NCBI GenBank assembly: GCA_964465145.1
Contig: CAYXJR010000100.1
Span: 1-14,044 of the forward strand
Source of the DNA: JAUVKA01 sp964465145
GTDB taxonomy: Bacteria > Bacteroidota > Bacteroidia > Bacteroidales > UBA12481
DNA: 14,044 bases
Reading direction: 5' to 3'
This document shows positions 1-6,450 of the stretch, piece by piece. The translations under genes were made by a program, and so were the position numbers. The notes below the pieces were generated by a model, which was not told the DNA's origin, ran no database searches, and saw nothing but the letters and a program-made list of their open reading frames with translations. The stretch's first letter is position 1. The number at the start of each line of letters is the position of its first letter.

Positions 1-180
1 GTTTTTTCTTACATCTGAGCTGTATTAAAAAAGAAAACTAACGAAGTCTGAAGTAGTATAATGGGATTTACAATATCTTCACATTTTATCAATTAGGAGA
101 GGCTTCATATCAAGCATGCAGTAATAATAATGATTTAATATAAAAATCAAAAAGATCAGTTCAACAGCAGCTTAATCCAA
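1..180. other. Region upstream of the fusion gene
   Basis: These 180 bp are AT-rich with stops in the frame of the downstream gene (last at 136-138). I see no coding sequence and no riboswitch core such as a B12 box or THI box. A promoter for the fusion gene is expected here, but none matches the consensus well. Confidence 0.4.
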
Positions 181-1908
181 ATGCAAATTCTCGAATCAAA
201 AGTATCCGACAAGTGGCTAAAAGCCAGTGTGATGGGCAGCATCTGGGCAGCCAATGAAATTCTTCTTGGAAGCTTTCTCCATAATATTAGGGTTCCGATA
301 AGCGGAACAATAATGGCCTTTCTTAGCGTTGCCCTCATGGTGGCATTTAGCGAGATGTGGAAAGAAAAGGGGCTCGTTTGGCGTGCAGGTCTGATTGCAG
401 CCCTGATGAAATCTATTTCTCCCAGCGCTATTATTCTGGGGCCGATGGTTGGCATTGCCATGGAAGGGATTTTGCTCAGTATCGGTATTTTATTTTTAGG
501 AAGGAATTTAGCAGGTTATATGATTGGTGGTGCCCTGGCTGTTACCAGTGTGCTTTTGCAAAAAGTAGGTAGGTTGCTAATAAGTTACGGATTTGATTTT
601 CTTAAGATCCTGAACAACATGTTTGTTTATGCCTCGGAGCAGTTGCGGTTCAATTCAGACCGTGGTGTATTGCTTATTATTGCTCTGTTGGGAATTTATG
701 CTGCTGCAGGCATATCAGGATCTCTTTTAGGATTTTACGGTGGTAGAACAGCCAGTAAATTAAGAGAGTTTGCCTGGTCAGATAAGAAATCTGACAGCAT
801 GACTCATTTATTCGAAAAATCCAAAAAAAGGTCTTATTCACTAATTCTGCTAATTCTACATCTTGTGGTGATTATAATTGGCATGTACCTGATCAATACC
901 TGCTCTTTATGGATTGTCATACCCTACCTTGTGGTTTACTTTGTCTTCTCCATCATCTATTACAAGGCTGCCATCCGAAGATTAAGAAACCCAACCTTCT
1001 GGATTTGGTTTATTGGCATAACATTTCTGGCATCCTATTTTCTAGGGGATTGGCAGGTCGCTCAAGGATTTAACGCTGATGGCCTGCGGGAAGGATTACT
1101 AATGAATCTGAGGGCAGCCCTGGTTCTGATAGGGTTTGCGGCTTTAAGCACTGAACTAAAGAATCCAGTTATTAAAGTTATTATGTACAATCGAGGTGCA
1201 GCACAATTGTACCAGAGTCTGGAGCTGGCTTTTGGGATTTTACCCCTTGTGCTGGAATCTTTTCCAAAGACCAAAGAATTGGTAAGAAAACCTTTACGAA
1301 ATATGGCAAGCCTGATTAGTCGGGCAGACGATCTGCTTGTGCATATTACAATGGAAAACAGGTTGAAGTCCAAGGTATTAATTCTTACAGGCGATATCCA
1401 ACAGGGAAAAACCACCCTACTGAAAAATATCATCGATGAATTACAGTCCAAGGACATCCAGCTTGGAGGATTTTACACAGAAGTTATTCGCAAAGATCAG
1501 GAACGGTCGGGATATTCTCTGGTTCCAATTAAATCTGTTGACTCGGTGCTTTTATGCAGTACTGCCCGTGGGACTGGCAATAAAAAATACGGAAAATTCT
1601 ATTTTAATGAGAAGGCCGTTGAAATAGGCAAAAATACTCTGCTTAAGGCCATTAAAGATGATGTTCCTTTAATTGTTATAGATGAAATCGGACCATTGGA
1701 AATGAGTGGGGAAGGCTGGGCTGATGCCATTGATGCCATTTGCCAGGGTTCAGGGATTCCCATGATATGGACAGTTCGGAAATCCCTGGCCGGCAAAGCA
1801 GCAAGAAAATGGAAGGTTGGGGAGATTCGTATTGTTGATATCGGAGAACCTCAGGCTGACCAGCACATCCAGAACTCGATCAGGGAATTGTTGGGAAATA
1901 AAGGTTAA
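181..1908 (+). CDS. ECF-transporter-like membrane protein fused to a C-terminal THEP1-type NTPase
   Basis: This 575-residue protein appears to have three modules. Residues about 10-190 are hydrophobic, with small-residue spacing in the first helix (A15, G19, A23) and a GPMVGIAMEG stretch near 87-96, both reminiscent of ECF S components. Residues about 215-395 hold three further hydrophobic segments (221-240, 242-262, 271-290). They then hold EcfT-like amphipathic helices, including NRGAAQ at 337-342 and RADDLLVHITMENR at 381-394, which resembles the RAEELALAxEARG end of EcfT. Residues 398-575 are a P-loop NTPase of the THEP1/DUF265 type: Walker A GDIQQGKTT (404-412), GGFYTEVIR (429-437) and Walker B LIVIDEIGPLE (497-507). 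No ABC signature is visible. The NTPase call is firm. The S and T assignments are inferences from pattern and would suit vitamin or metal uptake; the substrate is unknown. An in-frame stop at 136-138 bounds the start, and no Shine-Dalgarno is present. Confidence 0.82.
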   Translation: MQILESKVSDKWLKASVMGSIWAANEILLGSFLHNIRVPISGTIMAFLSVALMVAFSEMWKEKGLVWRAGLIAALMKSISPSAIILGPMVGIAMEGILLSIGILFLGRNLAGYMIGGALAVTSVLLQKVGRLLISYGFDFLKILNNMFVYASEQLRFNSDRGVLLIIALLGIYAAAGISGSLLGFYGGRTASKLREFAWSDKKSDSMTHLFEKSKKRSYSLILLILHLVVIIIGMYLINTCSLWIVIPYLVVYFVFSIIYYKAAIRRLRNPTFWIWFIGITFLASYFLGDWQVAQGFNADGLREGLLMNLRAALVLIGFAALSTELKNPVIKVIMYNRGAAQLYQSLELAFGILPLVLESFPKTKELVRKPLRNMASLISRADDLLVHITMENRLKSKVLILTGDIQQGKTTLLKNIIDELQSKDIQLGGFYTEVIRKDQERSGYSLVPIKSVDSVLLCSTARGTGNKKYGKFYFNEKAVEIGKNTLLKAIKDDVPLIVIDEIGPLEMSGEGWADAIDAICQGSGIPMIWTVRKSLAGKAARKWKVGEIRIVDIGEPQADQHIQNSIRELLGNKG

Positions 1909-2064
1909 AGGCAATATTATATTATTGGGAACCGTTCGCTTAAGCGTACCGTCCGCTTGTTACTAATAGCAATACTCTGCTATAAAGTAATAGGGCCCAG
2001 CTTCTCCCGAAAGGATGGAACCTGGAACAACTATTTTGATTATTTCCCCTGGGATATGCCATTT
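1909..2064. other. Intergenic region between convergent genes, with imperfect direct repeat
   Basis: These 156 bp separate the 3' ends of the fusion gene (plus strand) and the sulfatase gene (minus strand). The only structure I see is at 1931-1958: an 11-bp imperfect direct repeat (ACCGTTCGCTT at 1931-1941, ACCGTCCGCTT at 1948-1958) whose first copy overlaps the palindrome CGCTTAAGCG (1937-1946). No T-tract follows, so it is not a convincing intrinsic terminator. An open frame on the plus strand from 1957 runs into the antisense of the sulfatase and looks non-coding. Confidence 0.5.
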
Positions 2065-3510
2065 CTATCTATTTTTTGGAGGCTTGATTTTGCTGGTGGG
2101 CTCTCTGAAAACCCATGGTTGCCATGCTTCCAGCTTTTCCTCCCACTCCTCAAGAGTCCTGGTTGGATAATCAGCTGGCCATCCACCCAACCTAAACTCA
2201 TCAGTAACCCCCATATCATTGATGTGGTCTCTCCATAAATTAAGGTTTTCCAACAGTTCGGCTTTCACTCTTGAATACTGAGGATCATCAGCCAGGTTGT
2301 TTATCTCATAGGGATCATTCTCCAGATCAAAAAGTTCAAATTCGGGTTTGGAAGGAGCCATAAACAGAGCCTGCTCAGGAGAAAGCTCTCCCTTCATATT
2401 CATCACGTTTAATAATGCCAGCACAGGATAACTATTTTCTTTGTATTTATTAAACTGGCACCAGGCTCTTTCAGGCATCAGGTTGTGAATAAGCTTGTAT
2501 TTCTTTGATCGGATCGCCCGCATTGCATCGTGGGTATCATCCATCTTATCCCTTGCGGCAAAAACATATTCACGTTTATGGATAGCTTTCCCAAAAAGAT
2601 TTTCTCCATGTAATTCATATCCTGGATCAACCCCTGCAGCATCCAGAATGGTTTTTGTTATATCCAGAGTCATAACCATATCATTACTCACTTGTCCCCC
2701 GCTAATATGTCCGGGCCATCGAACTATTATGGGAACCTGTATCCCTCCATCGTAAAGGAACTGCTTGCCCCGGGGCATACAACGGCCATTATCACCTATC
2801 AGGACGACCATTGTGCTTTCAGTCAACCCTTCCTTATCCAGACGATCCAATACTTCACCGACCTGACGATCAACATTTTGAGCAGCCTCCAATCCATTGG
2901 CCCAATCTCTTCTCGCCAATGGAACATCAGGATAATACGGAGGAAGTCGAACATCACTAATATCAATAGGATTCAAAGAATCACGCATCCAAATCCTGTG
3001 GGTTCCCCCAAAAGTTATTTGGGCATAGAATGGCTGTCCCTCTTCCCTTTCACTCCAATCTTTGCCCTGGTAAACCGGGCGATCAGGAATAAAATTATAA
3101 TCAGTCTTTCGCTGAGCCATGAAGCAAGTAAAATATCCAGCTTCTTCTAGCAGATGTGTCAAAGGTTTGATGTTATAAGGTAATGGTTTCTTCTCCCAAC
3201 CTTCTCCCTGCGTCCGGTGTTGATTGGCCCCAATATAATTCTGATGAAATCCTGTAATCATGGCCGACCTGGAAGGAGAACAGACCGGGGCAGTGCAGAA
3301 AGAATTAGTGAACCGAACCCCGTCAGCAGCCAAGTCATCAATATGGGGAGTCTCTATTCCAGGCTCACCGTAACATGATAATTGATAGCCCCAATCCTCC
3401 ATCATAATCCATACAAAATTCGGCTTTTGATTTGAATTCTGTTTTTCAACCTTGCATCCCATTGAAAGGGATAAAACGACTAGAAAAATGATATTGAGAT
3501 ATCTTGTCAT
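2065..3510 (-). CDS. Lipoprotein sulfatase (type I, formylglycine-dependent)
   Basis: This 481-residue member of the alkaline phosphatase/sulfatase superfamily hydrolyses sulfate esters or sulfamates, probably on host, algal or other polysaccharides. The N-terminus is a lipoprotein signal ending at Cys19 (SLSMGC), so it should be anchored to a membrane facing the periplasm or surface. The sulfatase signature CSPSRSAMITG lies at 77-87, with Cys77 as the residue converted to formylglycine. Probable metal ligands are E38/D39 (MEDW) and D240/N241 (GDNG), with K249 in the usual active-site lysine position and H171 as a candidate active-site histidine. The AGYFTCF and KTDYNF segments near 124-140 are also typical. 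The region resembles heparan-N-sulfatase-like members, but the substrate cannot be set from sequence. No SusC/SusD, glycoside hydrolase or sulfatase-maturing enzyme lies beside it in this window. Length is normal for the family. Confidence 0.93.
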   Translation of the reverse strand: MTRYLNIIFLVVLSLSMGCKVEKQNSNQKPNFVWIMMEDWGYQLSCYGEPGIETPHIDDLAADGVRFTNSFCTAPVCSPSRSAMITGFHQNYIGANQHRTQGEGWEKKPLPYNIKPLTHLLEEAGYFTCFMAQRKTDYNFIPDRPVYQGKDWSEREEGQPFYAQITFGGTHRIWMRDSLNPIDISDVRLPPYYPDVPLARRDWANGLEAAQNVDRQVGEVLDRLDKEGLTESTMVVLIGDNGRCMPRGKQFLYDGGIQVPIIVRWPGHISGGQVSNDMVMTLDITKTILDAAGVDPGYELHGENLFGKAIHKREYVFAARDKMDDTHDAMRAIRSKKYKLIHNLMPERAWCQFNKYKENSYPVLALLNVMNMKGELSPEQALFMAPSKPEFELFDLENDPYEINNLADDPQYSRVKAELLENLNLWRDHINDMGVTDEFRLGGWPADYPTRTLEEWEEKLEAWQPWVFREPTSKIKPPKNR

Positions 3511-3701
3511 GAGAGGAAAACATTAGGCAACAACATATATAGCAAAGAATAAACCGGGTAACCGGTGACCGGTAACCCAGCGACCGGAGACTTTTTACTT
3601 ACATATATCCTCAAAACCAATTACTTATCCTTATCCTTATACTTAAGCCATAAGCCATAAGCCTTGGTAAAAAGTATGCCTCAAGCCATAAACTTCAATC
3701 C
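3511..3701. other. Intergenic region rich in short repeats
   Basis: This 191-bp spacer between two same-strand genes shows three kinds of structure. An ACCGG-rich palindrome lies near 3556-3578. A tandem heptamer AAGCCAT occurs about two and a half times at 3645-3663, and recurs as a single copy near 3684. A 9-bp inverted pair, ACTTTTTAC (3590-3598) and GTAAAAAGT (3667-3675), brackets the middle. No open frame of note is present. It may hold the terminator of the peptidase gene and the promoter of the sulfatase gene, but no promoter match is convincing. Confidence 0.5.
3556..3578. repeat. Near-perfect 23-bp palindrome built of ACCGG units
   Basis: The two arms, each holding GGGTAACCGG or its counterpart, pair with mismatches only at the two symmetric A/A positions, around a 3-nt centre. 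ACCGG recurs at 3553-3557, 3561-3565, 3568-3572 and 3583-3587. Read on the minus strand it would form a stable hairpin followed by a moderately T-rich stretch (GGTTTATTCTTT). It may therefore act as a terminator for the upstream peptidase gene, though an intergenic repeat family or a regulator site is equally possible. Confidence 0.55.
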
Positions 3702-4946
3702 TTATATATCTCCCAACCTCTCAAAAACCTTCCCCAATATCTCCTTGCTGTCCAGGGTCACCTTTGTTCGCCATTCCGGGGAAGAGGGGTAAAACATTTC
3801 CCTGAACTGATTATTTATCTTTTCTTTAGTACGATCATTCTCATAACCATGATAAAACCCTTCGTTTTCCAGAATCATATTCTGGAGCGAACGTATGGAC
3901 CCAAAAGTTTTCTGACTATCGAGGGTTCCGTATTCAAAAACCATGGGATAATAGATTTTGTTATTACCCAATGTTCCAACCCAGTCGGCAAAAGAACCCA
4001 ATATGGTATAAAAATCATCACTGTCTCCCCAATCAATCTCATATCCGGCAAAAAGATCTTCTACCCCCTGCTTGATAACAGGATCCTTAATTGGGTTCGG
4101 GAAGAGGTGCATCTTACCGTTTTCACCATATCCTGTATGCAAGTCTATAGTGGCAATTCTGGTGTAGTAAGCTATATAGCTCTCTAGATAAGGCCTTAAT
4201 GCCTGAAACTGAGGCTCTAGTTCTTCGCCTCCATAATACAGGCCTTCAGGATACTCATACTGCCCCTGAAGAACGGCCTGACGAAGGACAGGCGTTGATT
4301 CGGCAATAATTTTTTGAATAGCTATCAAATGAAAATTTCTATTTCTTGAAGTTGCATGATCAGCTTCCTTCTGTGGATTCAGCATATTGAATAAATTTCC
4401 ATAGCCTTCATTATTACTATCGTATAAGCTTGGATCAATAGCGCAATTCCGGTTTAAATCGATATTATTCTCGGATACCCTGCGATTATTCTTAAACCCA
4501 TATGGATTAAGGGCATGGATAAAAAGCAATCCAGTATTGCTCAGAACCTCCTGGTTAATAACTTCCCTTATAGTCATTAATTGAATTGCACTGCCAGCAA
4601 AACCCTCTACACCATGAATGCCTGAAGACAGAATCAAAAGATTTACAGTCGTATCCTGCGCTGGAATATAAGCTAAATCAACATACAACTTTTGGCCTGT
4701 CAGGCTTGGAACGAGAATTTTGGAAACTTCAACGCCGGAATATGTTTGCTTGAGTTTATATGCCTCTGAAAGAAATTCAGCTCGACAATCCTCATAGCTT
4801 TGATTAAAATAAGATACAGCCTCTTGAGAAATCTCTTGCTTAATTTCATCAGGCTTATAGCTATTGTAAGCAGCAAAAAGAAAAATATAACCTGCCACCA
4901 AAATGCCCACTATGGACCAAAGAATTATACGTAATACTTTTTTCAT
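3702..4946 (-). CDS. DUF2817 family M14-like zinc carboxypeptidase, membrane-anchored
   Basis: This 414-residue protein has an N-terminal hydrophobic helix (about 5-27) without a clear cleavage site, so it is probably an inner-membrane-anchored periplasmic enzyme. The remainder matches the DUF2817 branch of the M14 carboxypeptidase fold. SSGIHGVEGF (107-116) supplies the zinc ligands H111 and E114, and TIDLHTGYG (266-274) the third ligand H270. RRVSENNIDLNRN (155-167) carries the arginine/asparagine substrate-binding motif, and FEYGTLD (337-343) places E338 where the M14 catalytic glutamate lies. All key residues are present, so an active metallopeptidase or related amidohydrolase is likely. 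The substrate is unknown; peptide tails or cell-wall peptides are plausible. It sits 190 bp upstream of the sulfatase, too far to assume an operon. The ATG start gives a classic MKK signal/anchor sequence. Confidence 0.88.
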   Translation of the reverse strand: MKKVLRIILWSIVGILVAGYIFLFAAYNSYKPDEIKQEISQEAVSYFNQSYEDCRAEFLSEAYKLKQTYSGVEVSKILVPSLTGQKLYVDLAYIPAQDTTVNLLILSSGIHGVEGFAGSAIQLMTIREVINQEVLSNTGLLFIHALNPYGFKNNRRVSENNIDLNRNCAIDPSLYDSNNEGYGNLFNMLNPQKEADHATSRNRNFHLIAIQKIIAESTPVLRQAVLQGQYEYPEGLYYGGEELEPQFQALRPYLESYIAYYTRIATIDLHTGYGENGKMHLFPNPIKDPVIKQGVEDLFAGYEIDWGDSDDFYTILGSFADWVGTLGNNKIYYPMVFEYGTLDSQKTFGSIRSLQNMILENEGFYHGYENDRTKEKINNQFREMFYPSSPEWRTKVTLDSKEILGKVFERLGDI

Positions 4947-5046
4947 GATATTAAAGATTTTGACTGGTTTACCACCTCAAGGTAAGTAAAAACATTAACT
5001 AAACCACATCAATACTTATCCTACAGATCAATAAGTGGCTGTTCCC

Positions 5047-5334
5047 TTATCTTACAACGATTTTTTTAACCCTACTCTCCTGACCGTTATTAACCCGCAG
5101 ATAATAAATCCCACTACTTAAGGAACCAGTATCGATCTGTTCGTTGTAGCTGTAAACCGACTTAACCTGGTTTCTGTAGACAACCTGTCCTGAGATATTA
5201 ACCAACTCAAGAATCAGGTCGCTGGCTTCAGCATTGGTGATGCTAACTGTGAACTGGCCGCTGGCCGGGTTAGGATAAACCTTCAGACTGCTGGTCAGCT
5301 CGTCGTTGTCAACACCAAGGCCGCGGAAACTCAT
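5047..5334 (-). CDS. Detached T9SS type A sorting domain (C-terminal fragment of a broken gene)
   Basis: The 95-residue frame consists almost wholly of a T9SS C-terminal sorting domain. VYPNPASGQFTVSI begins near residue 18, followed by LELVNISGQVVY and ending SSGIYYLRVNNGQ...KKIVVR. It has no signal peptide, so it could not reach the T9SS translocon alone. It lies immediately downstream of, and out of frame with, a signal-peptide-bearing protein that lacks a sorting domain. In homologous cargo proteins an xxSFRGLG-like strand closes the preceding jelly-roll domain, and here MSFRGLGVDND opens the fragment. I therefore read it as the severed 3' end of that gene. The frame extends back upstream of the ATG only to a stop about 18 nt away. 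Either a real frameshift/deletion or a sequencing or assembly error would give this picture. Confidence 0.75.
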   Translation of the reverse strand: MSFRGLGVDNDELTSSLKVYPNPASGQFTVSITNAEASDLILELVNISGQVVYRNQVKSVYSYNEQIDTGSLSSGIYYLRVNNGQESRVKKIVVR

Positions 5335-5336
5335 GT

Positions 5337-6209
5337 TTAGCAGATAGTCTTACCCACATAATCTTTTAAAGAGTAAATCTTTTGCCTGAACCAGTCACCC
5401 GCATCAACCGAGGGGTCTGGCATTGAACTGCTCAAATAGCTGTCGACCATTTCCCAATTACTACCATCAATAGAGATATAAAGGTTCCTCGGACTTGAGT
5501 TGGTCCCGGTAGTATTAAAACTTGAATAAGCCATTTCATCCCAGCTGATGACCGGATCATCTCCAGACACTCTAACACCAGGAGTAGTAACCTGGATTGG
5601 TACACGCTGATCATCAACCTGATGGCGGTTACGAAGGAACAGTGCGATAGAACCATCAGGGGTCCCTCCCCAACCTTGTGTTGCACTTGGATATACTGAT
5701 AAGCTGGCAGGAACAGTTCCCGTCCATCCATTACCTATCCACTCACCTGTGCTCCAGGAATTGAAATTATCGCACCAGTCCATGTCAAAAACAATGGCTC
5801 CTACTCCCCTTATAGGAATCTGCAGAATCTTCCCGTCTCCATACTCCACAATTAGAAGAGTGTTCTTTTCACCTGCCGAAACAGGACAAAAATCAATTCT
5901 TACATCCACCCATTCAGTGGTATCAATTTCAAAGGGTACTTGTTCAGGATTGATCAATTCAAACTCATCGTTGCCTGCTACATCATCAAGATAAAGCGCG
6001 GAAATTGTGAGTTTACCCTGACCGTTGTTGCCAATGGATATAATATTGGTACCGCAGTCGCCTGGAACCACTCCGTTAATAACCGGATCGGCAGGTTGAG
6101 CCCACATCAAAGAATCATGGCTAAAGATATAATCTTCATCGTTTACCTGAGCATAGATAATTCCATTGCCCAGAAAACATGTCAGGCAAATTATAATAAT
6201 GTTTTTCAT
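5337..6209 (-). CDS. Secreted protein with anchor-D-like and jelly-roll domains, truncated before its T9SS tail (broken gene)
   Basis: From the ATG at 6209 this encodes 290 residues beginning with a clean signal peptide (MKNIIIICLTCFLGNGIIYAQ). Residues about 30-140 resemble a choice-of-anchor D/ASH-like immunoglobulin fold (INPEQVPFEI, RIDFCPVSAGEKNTLL, IPIRGVGA). Residues about 143-289 resemble a MAM/choice-of-anchor J jelly roll (CDNFNSWSTGEW, ISWDEMAYS, NLYISIDGSNWEMVDS, YVGKTI). The frame then stops abruptly at TGC TAA, where homologous domains continue with one more strand and a sorting tail; that tail lies in another frame just downstream. The frame is open back to 6359, but the signal peptide and a promoter-like TTTG-N20-TATATTTA just upstream of 6209 favour the internal start. 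Function is unknown; an extracellular or surface structural/adhesive role is an inference. Confidence 0.72.
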   Translation of the reverse strand: MKNIIIICLTCFLGNGIIYAQVNDEDYIFSHDSLMWAQPADPVINGVVPGDCGTNIISIGNNGQGKLTISALYLDDVAGNDEFELINPEQVPFEIDTTEWVDVRIDFCPVSAGEKNTLLIVEYGDGKILQIPIRGVGAIVFDMDWCDNFNSWSTGEWIGNGWTGTVPASLSVYPSATQGWGGTPDGSIALFLRNRHQVDDQRVPIQVTTPGVRVSGDDPVISWDEMAYSSFNTTGTNSSPRNLYISIDGSNWEMVDSYLSSSMPDPSVDAGDWFRQKIYSLKDYVGKTIC

Positions 6210-6450
6210 AGTTTTATAAATATACGAGCGAAAAGCACCATTTTCAAAGCCCAAAGACCTTTTTAACAATTCATTCTCAAGGCTCCAGATGATATAGTGA
6301 TCAACAATATCAATCTGGGCACAGAAATTGAGGCAATCATTTACTATCTGAATCTGCAAAAAGAGGATAAATAAGGATCAATATCCTGTTCCTAAGCATT
6401 CCTTATAGAAAAATATCGACCCAAAAGTCCTCGCAGGTTTTTCAGAATCT
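6210..6450. other. Intergenic region downstream of the DUF3160 gene
   Basis: These 241 bp lie between the DUF3160 gene stop and the start of the broken T9SS cargo gene. A 50-codon in-frame extension of the latter covers 6210-6359, but its product has no recognisable feature and would bury the signal peptide, so I treat it as non-coding. A promoter-like pair lies at 6217-6248. The part at 6360-6450 shows no clear hairpin. Confidence 0.45.
6217..6248 (-). promoter_or_regulatory. Candidate Bacteroidota promoter (TTTG-N20-TATATTTA)
   Basis: On the minus strand TTTG (6245-6248) is followed after exactly 20 nt by TATATTTA (6217-6224), which matches the Bacteroidota -7 consensus TAnnTTTG at seven of eight positions. 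The ATG at 6209 follows only 7 nt after the -7 box, which implies a very short leader. It supports the 6209 start of the broken T9SS cargo gene. Confidence 0.35.

Noticed and set aside
1..180. Cobalamin or thiamine riboswitch ahead of the ECF-like fusion gene
   Set aside because: I looked for B12-box and THI-box core sequences and found neither; the region is simple AT-rich DNA.
2692..3150. 152-codon open frame on the plus strand inside the sulfatase locus
   Set aside because: It is antisense to a sulfatase with a full catalytic signature; the product is low-complexity Ile/Ser/Pro-rich with no domain, as expected of a shadow frame.
3645..3663. AAGCCAT tandem copies considered as a CRISPR-like array
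   Set aside because: Units are 7 bp with no spacers and fewer than three full copies; no cas genes are present.
5432..5731. 99-codon alternate frame over the broken T9SS cargo gene, considered as the missing frame of the body
   Set aside because: The product does not continue the jelly-roll pattern; the recognisable domain runs through the other frame across this whole interval, so it is a shadow.
6210..6359. 50-residue N-terminal extension of the broken T9SS cargo protein
   Set aside because: It would place a charged, unrecognisable segment ahead of a clean signal peptide and overlaps a promoter-like TTTG-N20-TATATTTA pair.
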